Positions 23,901-29,185 of a stretch of 64,000 nucleotides of DNA are shown here, piece by piece; position 1 is the stretch's first letter; the number at the start of each line of letters is the position of its first letter. The notes under the pieces were generated by a model, which was not told the origin of the DNA, did not search any database, and saw only the letters and a program-made list of their open reading frames with translations. The DNA is from UMGS75 sp051872775 (GTDB taxonomy: Bacteria; Bacillota_I; Bacilli_A; ML615J-28; CAG-313). The stretch lies in the NCBI GenBank assembly GCA_051872775.1, contig JBJEEE010000088.1, positions 3,416 through 67,415 on the forward strand. Direction: 5' to 3'. Made by a program: the position numbers and the translations under genes.

Positions 23901-25877
23901 GTCTAATAAATTGAATTTAATTATTGCAGCAAGAACTAAATCATTCTTAGTCTTATCATCACCTAATAGATTTAGTGTTAATACACTTTGAACAATTTCT
24001 TTCATTGCATCGATTGCTTCTTTGCTTTCGATATCCATTTGTTTTAAATCAAGAGATAAAACATTAATCTTATCGACTGCTAGTTTTGCAACTTCAATAA
24101 TTGCATTGATGTCTTCTTTCCATTGTTCAATTGTTAAGTCTTTTAGATTGATGATGTTTGCAAATTCAGTAAATCCGTTTTGTTCATTTGCTAAGTAGCT
24201 ATCTACAGCAGATTGAGCAACAGGAATAAGAATATTGTTAAATACGGTCATTTCTGTTAAACGTTCTAATAGTTTAACTGTTACATCTGTTTTGTTAACA
24301 ATTAATGATTCAACCAAGTCATTAACATTAGCATCTGTAATTTGTGCTAGATCAGTATATCCATATTCTTTAAAAATTGTGTAAACATCAACAAGACCAT
24401 TTAGTTCTTCTTTCCAAGAAATATCACTTAAGTTTAAATTCTTAGGATCATAATTTCCTGTAAGATTTTGTACTGCTTCAAGTTTAACACCTGTTTTAAC
24501 TAAGATTGGAAGAAGAGTGTTAATGAATTCACCCTCGCAAAGAGCATTGATAACTTGGTTTAAAACTTGTTCATTCATTGTTAAAACGTTGAAATCTTCA
24601 AGTGGGAATAAATCAAGTTTATATACTTCTTTAACTGTATCAAGGATAGTTTCAACTTCTTTGTCCCAATCAAGGTCTCTTAATGCTAGGAATGCAGTTG
24701 TTTGCATTGCCTTATCAAGAGCAGCTTTTAAGAACTCAATTTCACTTGCATATTCAATCGCTACTGGCATTGCTTCTGGAAGCAACTTAGAATCTTTCAA
24801 AACGTCTAATGCTGCTGCAAGTTGTTCATCAGTCCATGTACCTACTTCGATATTTCCTTCAAGTGCATTAACTGCTTCAAGATAAACGATTAATTCTTGA
24901 CGTAGTTTAATGTTTTGAGTTGAAGTATTGATACTAGCCATTGAATCAAATAATAGCGTACTTAATGATTGTCCAAAGAAATATGAAGAGCTTTCTACAA
25001 ATTTCCCAACAGCACTGTCTTTGTATTCATCAACAAAGTCAAATGCCATATCTACTGGACCATTTTGTTCTGCTACATTTTGTTGTGTTTGGTTACCTGT
25101 AACAAGATCAGAGATTAATTCTCTTGTTTCAGGAGTTGCAGTTTTCATAATTGAATAAATGCCTGAAATAGGTGCAAATAGTAAGATAATTAAGAAAACA
25201 CCTTTTAGAACACCTGCAACGGCACCCCATACGCGTTTCTTACTCTTCTTAGGCTCAGGTAGTTCTTCTTCAGATACAGTTACTACTGCATCATCAGCAC
25301 CTTCCACACCTTTTAAGACAAGTATTGCATCGTCTGCTTCTTCGTTATTAGCATTTTCTTCTGCTGATTCTTCCGAAGCATTTCCATCTGCAGCTTGTTT
25401 TTTAGCTTTGTGTTTCTTAACACCATGAATAATTAGTATCACAATGTGACTAATCAATCTGATGATAGGAGTAATAATTACTACTACAAGCGTGCTAACA
25501 ACCAATAAAACGATTGTTGCGATGCAAGAGCAAAGATTATATACAAAGCTATATGTCTCTTTTCCTTCTACTAGTAATGCACTTAGGTTTAGTCCCTCTA
25601 TTGATTTTAAGTAATCAAGAATAGTCTCCCAAACCGTTGCATCCTTTTGTGGCAAATTCAAAGTACTTCTAATTGTATCAACTAAACCACCACTGTAATT
25701 TAGTAATACACCAGAATTACCAAAAACAAGCCAAGCCAATACTAGTAAAATGATGAAGACAGCGATGCACGATAGTTCTCTTTTTAGACCTCCTAAAAAG
25801 CCCCAAAGTGCGAATAAGATTACTATTCCGAGCAATCCCAACCCGAGAATTAGTAATATCAGATTAAAATCCATCAT
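8985..25877 (-). CDS. Giant membrane-anchored repeat protein (5,630 aa) with CvpA-like N-terminus
   Basis: One uninterrupted frame of 16.9 kb. Residues 1-250 hold four hydrophobic segments (about 5-26, 35-53, 118-142, 220-243). The loops after segments 1 and 3 are basic (GGLKREL; HGVKKHKAKK and PKKSKKR), so the positive-inside rule puts both termini outside, as in CvpA-like proteins. The remaining ~5,350 residues are acidic, mostly helical, poor in Cys and Pro, and built from units of about 182-197 residues. Each unit contains an anchor of the form W-x(2)-[D/E]-x(4)-[I/L] (for example DWDKEV, EQWKEDI, TWSNDV, QWAEDN), seen at least 24 times. Units in the middle (residues ~1800-3350) also share KGYTSAxYxTDE and DLSFLE...DI motifs. 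No signal peptidase site, sorting motif or known enzyme domain is visible. RBS AGAGGTGA; own promoter and terminator. Function unknown; a surface alpha-solenoid is my inference. Confidence 0.85.
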   Translation of the reverse strand: MMDFNLILLILGLGLLGIVILFALWGFLGGLKRELSCIAVFIILLVLAWLVFGNSGVLLNYSGGLVDTIRSTLNLPQKDATVWETILDYLKSIEGLNLSALLVEGKETYSFVYNLCSCIATIVLLVVSTLVVVIITPIIRLISHIVILIIHGVKKHKAKKQAADGNASEESAEENANNEEADDAILVLKGVEGADDAVVTVSEEELPEPKKSKKRVWGAVAGVLKGVFLIILLFAPISGIYSIMKTATPETRELISDLVTGNQTQQNVAEQNGPVDMAFDFVDEYKDSAVGKFVESSSYFFGQSLSTLLFDSMASINTSTQNIKLRQELIVYLEAVNALEGNIEVGTWTDEQLAAALDVLKDSKLLPEAMPVAIEYASEIEFLKAALDKAMQTTAFLALRDLDWDKEVETILDTVKEVYKLDLFPLEDFNVLTMNEQVLNQVINALCEGEFINTLLPILVKTGVKLEAVQNLTGNYDPKNLNLSDISWKEELNGLVDVYTIFKEYGYTDLAQITDANVNDLVESLIVNKTDVTVKLLERLTEMTVFNNILIPVAQSAVDSYLANEQNGFTEFANIINLKDLTIEQWKEDINAIIEVAKLAVDKINVLSLDLKQMDIESKEAIDAMKEIVQSVLTLNLLGDDKTKNDLVLAAIIKFNLLDVDDLYVTSADGTSKVSIFENVNWTTDGDNIGEIDTIKNILEIYKQFVLLDEVNMKDLNIDFIALLDNEDGVDILVSILEELVDSDLTLSLIDPAVNKYLLPITNEFDDDNLVKDIFNNISNKEMAEEIIKIVKAIKDAQTLGLFDVAKNGLGSLKYSETDALINIINTIFDSKILDGVEGRVIRIIFKATKILDIEKGLLDNINFDGEQEMLVNFIHAIENVLQDPNFVLFDEAGNVTLDLEYITQPEIFSQLMSGVEIVLGTLEKDENGNFVETSGSKLVEALLPNIMSTYVIKSIPEEFKGLVEIVDLENLDSALLASDVRRLTYIARQLVEMDLQTIFVNGSIVYTDKLENVYNILDALLGMEMLKPCGNEVFAWIINYVSGKFLAQYNIEEVTAEDFAGVDWAVEAETAKALITQIIEFLEVNNLESTAELIDFINEKGYLTTSFVTTENANRVLEILNTALELNTIEAIAPIAFQVVVNQLVSNNVISKDFWEGSLTGEELVEDLYSVTEIAEILVNDIDFVEMWRASFQGEAIVLPEDTAVNEIIDKLFSLNLVKGYENELVQFALEKYLPKNDVISVESFNVQSITNWDNEVATIKGVVSIVLNILAVNEFENVAQITDFINNVKNSSNVVEGLKAYITDNNISLVAGLLDEVVNSQLVANILPDVVSYGLEQLAKQVIDLQFINDLTAEELQADVHKLVEIINVLVEERIACFIVNKTVEVESKNVYGLLETAKAVVGKINELNLVTKHENELMSTLINKAFALAKLTDFTLSASDLENVDWNDEFTSIQQILTIVQNFAADNHLVVYRDVTKYLDEVKADVKVIVTEVNGRHIVSAVKELANMGTVKALLPQVLSFGIDKAYEAGYDIRFVDEAKLTNDEIANDIVTFANIVIDLIDLGAVKLYKNETIGNLNEAVVKDIANQLANVNILAKFAGEWTAFVVNFALDKLNIKDFNVRYNAENFAGLSDEQWTNDTEKLGNALFAVVSALDELFPAGYSIESIKQFISNKEYSNYDIFTNTLIDCVVDALSNVLAINLIDPIVNDFVSFGVDKLANVALFKDIDVQFIKEIATREVLSHDVINLGEIAKTMIEFGLFEYLETKTLQKVELDKLNPIFDQIDQMELFQVNRETWMEFIANTVMTAAKLDVRYTAEDFATITDEIATESLQTVKSVVSQLAELLAYWQLESLEEITSFVSGKGYTSATYITDEAVISITEIVDTITTIVPLQSMLPKLAQYGLSKVPEKYDLSFVEPYLEDGTLSGSVLAEDIRTIMAIVVDGVNFGALDLVYKVYEEQPFEVKFEYISSIIEKIDTLHVLEIDYNSWISFASNIGFELAKSVVRVQPEDFAYMTNDAWHEDFATLASIVNSIGEIAKNNNLTFYDDINLFIKEKGYTSAQYVTDENVSDILSVVDTIIGINFIDPYLVKGLSSLIDYVIIGNEALPDMKFVSTAIDNHEYISSDIKDDLRTVIEMVRNVLDFGAIEIYFTQQLSVINVEPIQNIIANINELHLFHLSEAKWFENIFTQVFKALKLDENKYHVSANEYITMNRAEWDQDFESLSHIVGLIGELLDESSITSSSELTEFINNKYYTLAQYVTDENVLVIAEIIETLGGIKALSPALDDLVRYALSEKVNIANVDLSFLVDALENRELTGEMLSSDIQSLASIIKDAVEIGVIDYVYFNKLPELNYDLIKNILVTATGLNTIVVAIDNWAALGFNQLFKALKIENTVSAEDFAMMNATTWSNDVNTIIEIVDRLEALLKANDLNTIEDVQSFFKDKLYTLAQYANNENALALVEIVDLVGTIRVIEPALPVLAKFGVSKVSTDKFDVSFLESHFESDLTGEKLSADIRTVAAMLKEIVEFGTIDYFFYQELDQIQIVKLQNVLTMLNELNIYAVDKESWLVLTVNQLLAALNVEERVTVDSFAGLNPDNEIMHLVDALGEVDALLRALNIVSTNDLKQFIQDKGYINGQYVTDETLDIVLNAVEDIQQMQTLKVLLPVIARWGVDKIASSDLDFLKEAMHNDTFTAEELVEDVKTVISIARNCVALGVFDAIFDIDMETIDGGLVATIVSQIENIHIFNKLHSDWVALGLNKALSALEINVTPEELDVLTNAQWLEDNQLLQNALVSVAELMERLGLTYKSAIVNYVSAPDYKELLGYKELLSEIISNLLNTNTTDVIFDKVLHYVVVKAENAGVDISFLEGNYHAVDLANDVLPVLNAAENLVDFGIEEIIKEKQLSTIELQYVGQALLELENTVLYSNFNANWLVVLSNKLLEALKIEERVTVDSFAGLDLSNEMTVVNNTLLEVQTLLDTLGLESSTQVKEFVESKNYTKQEFVTNENVELALNVVDTLISAQTLKVLLPIISRWGVDKITGSDLDFLKEAMHNDTFTSSELVEDVQSVVEIARKALQLGVRDFLFDIAVLSYDRVALSEIVAKLAEVNVYSKLRGNWLALGLNKVLASLEISVEASEFNAITAEQWAEDNQKLQNALVALCDLLEEQGLTYLTAVQVYMSQGTYKDNLEEIFNNNLETLKVVLSNLIGTHTVNVVFPKVLHYAVVKAADAGYDISFLEGSYASSDLANDVSPILNIVQNLLAFGVKEYIDTKDISSIEVEYIANAVAEIENALVFTKYRNSWVNILIDKAVTALKIDQEIDYSVISLTDEQWKSDNVTLQSLVLKLGEILDNNNLNKYSEVVSFFKDEKKHTLEETYTDTNVALIADAIKLVLSFNSVECLFPQVVCLAINKAYDFNLDLLFLASSLQMEVVKNDVDVLVQMFKPLCKFGLFEIINTKQLQFLNVEYLNPVIDLIPSLGIYNLNRNAWAASLANCLAHALKSDIRVSESDFVGVDWDAENDLFQELVSAVDKFLVETDLVSIDNIKDLQARGFKLQEQYATSENANNLVDVVAAISNLATFNVLSKDLVDFGLAKLETSGLSLTYLTDKVDNNEVTEDVKSIVVALRKLIEFGVVEQMFTKAEINYNAKATLYEAIEKVLNLNVLVNNGNNVVLSIFDKLGIDASRAVGTVVFREEYDSIVTILDSVFTIFENYKITTYEEIAKVVSIIAGKGLRIDKSFNENIQALADIIDVLYKDDLFAFVIMPISEKYLSSEKLAGLADLHNIYSNVSELNSDLHNVYVVLSNIQSLNIYDCLIGNADYPFDRTFNFTNIINNLFTLNYFNNPGRMDAFVNGLDNLITSVDLSSVNGNNISLADDADDIVEMVKNISAVLTNPDFPIKNKEDIDNKISVSINFFLRQENLDLELAAIKNYMNTTLYGETGAAILIVILPLLKNVLNDYWTALDLDNYSAEMINHDTPYIMAIIETLVNLDYNAIGDGSLAYSALESDVDAIIDNLVELQLLDGHYNDLVALLLRDFVYGKTFGNVTIEQDAFNIENVDFEHDLIVAKDIFRAFIELMASEGNNTMREVSDYFVSFDSKAFLNNDAAMNKVAEIVEYVAQLTIIEQNALALYNTFAVPSLGDNVKYVDYRSATNEELYADLVKVPEVIRLAVAMNVFGIIDGETIDYVGADGLMADHVEQLLNILASTNYIELHFAKIINRLSNKFEGLRTYGASYETIDVAGDANKVAQAYRVLVPYLSSSEFPVKTINDFGKLLTKQTIIDAQGYGEYLVDAYEILAQTSVAPYVVPTVVNKAKEFVGGRLQSIVNVLTTDGLTLEQLTNDVLLSITLVKDVYESRIYRFVLDKDLTFPTSEVAVEIVDTALSMNIISTKFNELVKAVFVEFNIDTANIDFAAFDCETEKQIIKAVVSETFDILAECELTTLSAVKAEIKDLINTVKVSRRSFARKVVDLLSNVQKERFVRIIETIAESQLFVETFIPVYNKVLSKYGSLFGTYEEYLSLEGYTKAALDSDVEIFAQAVRALFESKLHQVYTAKAQLSDSQMAAAQTSVRLFGQLQILELKKQAAVDILEKLVKVDLSDIDVNTIDVEFDFNLLAEALPMLCTVIRDSNLRFSVHLFGNTEFMNAAIDVLELFFESTTSKEFMPVIVRKATNKLSSMINVTFSEKTDEQVYSLCDDIIVALRALSEMGAFSNNGVDFTNSELTDKVFAVIYNNVNLRSYKKYFDKFVRNIAEYGVISLNYEAASTSNEISVAKGLIKQLITFVKTYVTYIKNKDLSIVSDPVFQADVTSLVNKALESDLLAQVFMPVIVGTTKVATENYGKFAMFTGMTNSQFVNVALPDLFQIVSYVETLGLFRRTINYKDVDTIVALADLVVTSPVTKDLLNDLIPAAFKFAMKINLDRDELAAANVDYVNEVSIITTFLRGIESELQNISISDPSTMMTQEFLLAVANNGAVLENSKLAQLYMKRVMRKVINKVSSTTDALDFMLTALNDPSYTNEQAMDDYLLILKVMKEAAYINFFGADLDFAALDGHIDVLLDNLFALHAVDGNEEAVMSMILSKLSFVDTSSIDLSVVSDWDQEFASFTEMCAALATLCADPNFDIENMTTSMFENSAIQTKFVAFVDKASESYVGSEMFKELFKTKVDNNLPADAQGIIDIDTLPRDKWAEEFEELFEIYVVISQGISNMTFNDVLSAYDVMFGLNGKDGIEAVKADYKYWLTKLIDQSNFTVPNSNVRIKTELIPDDNALAYNEVVAVREVIVNMASYLDPATDKICDFDYVVIETSKDYVKLADTLIAVSKALSMREVILGVVSDAVNNNSDESGKSTFVLAEMISDAFKRQYATSRVDYTGYDEMFWTEEELTKMAIIVACANALELDSEGATDIYTMDLGTTYPDITVYENVVSTGSGLFPSQVAGANQVGLRQMLQLFVVSNVFDISCFGGEDGVIATKLESGTNPILSSKFNRPLGTLSSEDEFNETIALTNALADLRDLGLIDGTDIASSLYSFETAKTEKLLRHMNESVILRPMLAVIVYEATKETMVNHGGLNEVQAATYIETYLPDLANQYNASNPLASKEDYNTIISSYINTIKGFKGEI
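16687..18130 (-). repeat. 1,098-bp higher-order tandem duplication inside the giant gene
   Basis: Two near-identical blocks lie exactly 1,098 bp (366 codons) apart. The stretch starting GTAAATGTATCATTGTGC at 16687 recurs at 17785, and ATGAATCTACTGTTACTC at 16997 recurs at 18095. At protein level both copies carry DLDFLKEAMHNDTFT and EERVTVDSFAGL. The offset equals two repeat units, so a two-unit block was duplicated in frame, recently compared with the other units, which are diverged at DNA level. The limits given are approximate. Confidence 0.8.
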
Positions 25878-25911
25878 AATTCACCTCTTTTATGTATGAC
25901 TTTACTTACTT

Positions 25912-25940
25912 ATTGTACCAAATTTTTTTTATTTTTGCAA
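25912..25940 (-). promoter_or_regulatory. Sigma-A promoter of the giant gene
   Basis: Minus-strand TTGCAA, 17-bp spacer, TACAAT, about 35 bp upstream of the ATG at 25877. The rest of the 262-bp gap to the next gene (25941-26102) is very AT-rich, and I see no further gene in it. Confidence 0.7.
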
Positions 25941-26102
25941 GTGATTATTCTTGTAATGAGAATTATTTACTAAATTTTTAATAATTACTAGTAAAAATTT
26001 TTTAGTATTTTTGTTTTTTTCCTTTTAAAAATAGGAAATATTCTACAAGCAATTTTTGAATTATAATTATTACATTTTATTGTTTAAATTACGTATATAT
26101 GC

Positions 26103-26136
26103 AAAAAAAGAAGATAGTTCATATCTTCTTTTTCTC
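26103..26136 (-). terminator. Intrinsic terminator of the 992-residue repeat protein gene
   Basis: Stem AGAAGATA / TATCTTCT, extended by A-T pairs, with a 5-base loop and a T run on the minus strand. It starts just past the stop codon at 26140 and separates this gene from the giant gene. Confidence 0.85.
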
Positions 26137-26139
26137 ATA

Positions 26140-29118
26140 TTAAATTATACCAAGAAGCTCTAAAACGGACTGAGCTACTTCGGAATTATTTAATTCATCT
26201 GCTAGTTCTGGATGAGCGTTAATATCGAAGTTTTCTGGATCTTGACTGTATTCTGCGTATACATTTTCTATGGTTGTTGCTTCTTGAGTAAAGTCTATTG
26301 CGTCAATATCAGCTGCATCTATTTCAAGATATTCAACAATCATATCTTTAGCGAGTTCGTTTTCTTGGACTTGACTTAACACATCACTTACTGAACTAAT
26401 AATCGAGTCATCCGCATTATTTATATCAAAATTAGATATATTACGATTCAAATCTATTAGTGAAGCAATACTATTTGCCACTTCTTTTAAAGTTGCTGGT
26501 TGTGTAAAATCATATTTATTAGTACCATCACTGTTTTTTGGCATAATGTTTAGATTGTCTGGTCCAAGCATTTCTTCAAGAATACCACCAATGATTTTAG
26601 AGGCAATAACGGAGTCGCTTGCAAGAATCATTATTTGTGCAACCTTATCTCCTGTAATTGTTTGATAACTTTCACTACCAGTAAACGATTCTTGACATTC
26701 ATCAATTATGCTAAATATTACATTTATTTCATTAGCCCAACCATTTTCTTTTATTTTGGCTTTATCATCATCAGTTATTACAATTTCATATCCTGTTGAA
26801 GCGATTCCCTTCTCAATAATCGGATAAATCGCATTACCAAAAATAGATGATTCGCCTAATGCAGTTACTAAATTTACTAGTTTTGTTTCATTTTCTTCAT
26901 TTCTTTCATCTAGTAGACTACTAAAATCAAGATTTTCAATATCACCAAAATCTAGTACCGCCGTAAATACATTTGCAAGTTTTTGAGGTTCTGTATTCCA
27001 ATCTATTTCATCATAATTTAATACAATACCCATCTCATCAAGTGCTTGTTTTAGACCAGTAAAATCAACGATATAATCTAAAATTTTATTTTCTTTACCA
27101 GATATTATTCTAAGACTGAAAATATTATTTAATAGTGAAGAAATGTTTTCGGAAGTAATGTTAAGTGGTTCTGTAGAATCTACTACATTCATTTCTACAA
27201 ATAAATCAAATATAGAGAAAAACTTTTCTACTTCTTGTGAAAACTCATCTTTAGATAGTGTTTTTAGAAAAGCAAAATCAAATAATTCTTTTATTTCAAG
27301 TGGCATAGAATCACCTAATAACTCATCAACATTAGCATCAAAGAAATTAACAAGAACACCAACAAACAAAGTAGAATTTGCTATTTCATTTAATAATGGT
27401 TTAAATACATATTGATTATTGTCATCTTTTTGTAATAAGGACTCAAACATTGGAGTTCCATTATCCATAGCTGATTTTAAATGATGATTATATAGATATA
27501 AGCCTTGTTCTAATATTTTTACAATGTTTTCTTTTTCATTAGGCCAATCCGGAACGATTCCATTCATCAATACATCATAATCAAAGGAAGGACTATTAAG
27601 GGTTTTAAGTCCCCATTCCATTAATGATGATTCATTGCCTTCGATAATTTTTAATTCTAATACTACTGTTAATGCACGAGATAGTGATTCAACACTTTGA
27701 TCACTTGTTAAATCTAGTTTTGCATTGTTACTAATCACATCTTGTATATTTGTATTTTTGACTAAATCTTGATATGCTATTAATATATTCTTAACATCAT
27801 ATCTTAATGTATCAATCATTTTTTCCGTTGTTAGTGCTTCTTTTAATCCTGACATTTCTTCAGGTAAGCTTTCTTTCAATTGATCGGTTAATTTAGGGAT
27901 GAAAATTTCACTAATTAATTGTGATTCTAATAATTTGTCAATAACGTTATTTATTGCATTTGGTAGGTTTTCGTATTCAAGTGCTGTTTCCATATGATCT
28001 AAATCTAGCACTAAACTTGAACAATCGTTAATCGCAATTTGTGCTACTTCTAATATAGTTTTAATTTCTTTATCAATATCAAGATCTTTAATAATCGTGA
28101 TGACTTCATTACTAATTGTTGGGTTTCCATTCTCATCTTTTGCATTTTCAAAAGACATGATAATTGCATCTTTAATCAATGGTGAGAATTGATATATTAG
28201 TGATGTATTTGATAAAAAAGAATTAATTAAGTCTAAGTCATTTTGAGATAATTTAGAAAAATCTACCTTATTATTGCTTTGCACATCTTTCATAATGTTA
28301 TTTGCAATTGGTACAAGTGGAAGCACTAGTATAACTTCTTTAACTAAATTAGTTGTTGTTTTATCAGTTTTTATCGACATTATTTGGCCAAGATATTTGG
28401 CAGGTAAGGTTATTCCTGTTTTTTTATCTGCACCAATTTTAGTTATTTGATATGTTTTGCTGCTACTCAATGCTCGTTGAATATCTTCATATGATATTTC
28501 AGTTTCACCAGATACTGTTTCTACTGCACCAGTATTATTTTCTAAATACTTTACTTCATTAATCGTTACATCAGCTAGGTTTATAAAACCAAAAATTGGG
28601 AAATAAGCAACAACAAATACAATTAGAAAATTAACAAACGCAATCCCCATACCGATAAAGCGAGCTGATGTTTTTACTTTAGATTTTTTGTCATTAGGCA
28701 CTTCTAAATCTTTGCTTATAAAACTCTTTAAGATTGAACTTAAAATAAGTTTATTAATTAATGTAAAAATTGCACATACAAACAAACCAGTATAATATAC
28801 TACTTGTTTCAAACCAGCAGATATTAAAGCTGTTAGTAACTCTACTGATTCTTCACTAAATGTAAATTGTTCATTTGTAAAAGAACTAATAATATAATCA
28901 ACTATAGATATTCCATCAATTCTTATATTTGTCATTGCTTTTGATATTGGGTTTAATAGTAAAAGTAAAATGATGAAAGGAATTAAGAATGAAATTAAAT
29001 TTACTAGTTTTTTTCTCCATCCCGCAATAAAGCCGGATAAAAGATGGCATATTAAAGCAAATAAAACGATTATATCAAGCACAACCAAGGCTGTTTTAAT
29101 TATACTTATCAGATTCAT
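26140..29118 (-). CDS. Second CvpA-like-anchored repeat protein (992 aa), relative of the giant protein
   Basis: The ATG at 29118 is chosen because GGAGG lies 6 bases upstream; an in-frame ATG at 29130 overlaps that site. The N-terminal ~200 residues repeat the plan of the giant neighbour: hydrophobic segment, basic loop (AGWRKKL), second segment, about 60-residue outer loop, third segment, basic loop (NDKKSKVKTSAR), fourth segment. The rest is acidic and helical, with at least five copies of the same W/F-x(2)-[D/E]-x(4)-[I/L]-like anchor (PDWPNEKENI, IDWNTEPQKL, NGWANEINVI and more degenerate forms). It has its own promoter and terminator, so it is transcribed separately from the giant gene. 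Function unknown. Common ancestry with the giant protein is inferred from shared topology and motif, not from an alignment. Confidence 0.82.
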   Translation of the reverse strand: MNLISIIKTALVVLDIIVLFALICHLLSGFIAGWRKKLVNLISFLIPFIILLLLLNPISKAMTNIRIDGISIVDYIISSFTNEQFTFSEESVELLTALISAGLKQVVYYTGLFVCAIFTLINKLILSSILKSFISKDLEVPNDKKSKVKTSARFIGMGIAFVNFLIVFVVAYFPIFGFINLADVTINEVKYLENNTGAVETVSGETEISYEDIQRALSSSKTYQITKIGADKKTGITLPAKYLGQIMSIKTDKTTTNLVKEVILVLPLVPIANNIMKDVQSNNKVDFSKLSQNDLDLINSFLSNTSLIYQFSPLIKDAIIMSFENAKDENGNPTISNEVITIIKDLDIDKEIKTILEVAQIAINDCSSLVLDLDHMETALEYENLPNAINNVIDKLLESQLISEIFIPKLTDQLKESLPEEMSGLKEALTTEKMIDTLRYDVKNILIAYQDLVKNTNIQDVISNNAKLDLTSDQSVESLSRALTVVLELKIIEGNESSLMEWGLKTLNSPSFDYDVLMNGIVPDWPNEKENIVKILEQGLYLYNHHLKSAMDNGTPMFESLLQKDDNNQYVFKPLLNEIANSTLFVGVLVNFFDANVDELLGDSMPLEIKELFDFAFLKTLSKDEFSQEVEKFFSIFDLFVEMNVVDSTEPLNITSENISSLLNNIFSLRIISGKENKILDYIVDFTGLKQALDEMGIVLNYDEIDWNTEPQKLANVFTAVLDFGDIENLDFSSLLDERNEENETKLVNLVTALGESSIFGNAIYPIIEKGIASTGYEIVITDDDKAKIKENGWANEINVIFSIIDECQESFTGSESYQTITGDKVAQIMILASDSVIASKIIGGILEEMLGPDNLNIMPKNSDGTNKYDFTQPATLKEVANSIASLIDLNRNISNFDINNADDSIISSVSDVLSQVQENELAKDMIVEYLEIDAADIDAIDFTQEATTIENVYAEYSQDPENFDINAHPELADELNNSEVAQSVLELLGII

Positions 29119-29146
29119 ATTTTCCTCCATAATGTGTATTACTATT

Positions 29147-29175
29147 ATTATAACTTGATTAGTGTTTTTTTTCAA
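29147..29175 (-). promoter_or_regulatory. Sigma-A promoter of the 992-residue repeat protein gene
   Basis: Minus-strand TTGAAA, 17-bp spacer, perfect TATAAT, about 30 bp upstream of the ATG. It lies 10 bp past the murA stop codon. Confidence 0.75.
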
Positions 29176-29185
29176 GTATTTCTAC

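Noticed and set aside
8985..25877. Many open frames of 60-230 codons on the plus strand across the giant gene
   Set aside because: They lack ribosome sites and follow the codon pattern of the minus-strand frame; they are antisense shadows of a repetitive gene.
8985..25877. The giant frame as an assembly collapse or artefact
   Set aside because: Units differ clearly from one another, the frame is intact over 16.9 kb, and promoter and terminator flank it. Only the 1,098-bp duplicated block could be affected by mis-assembly.
25941..26102. Possible small gene or RNA between the two giant genes
   Set aside because: The sequence is very AT-rich with stops in all frames; a weak A/T hairpin around 25974-26008 is what such composition gives by chance.
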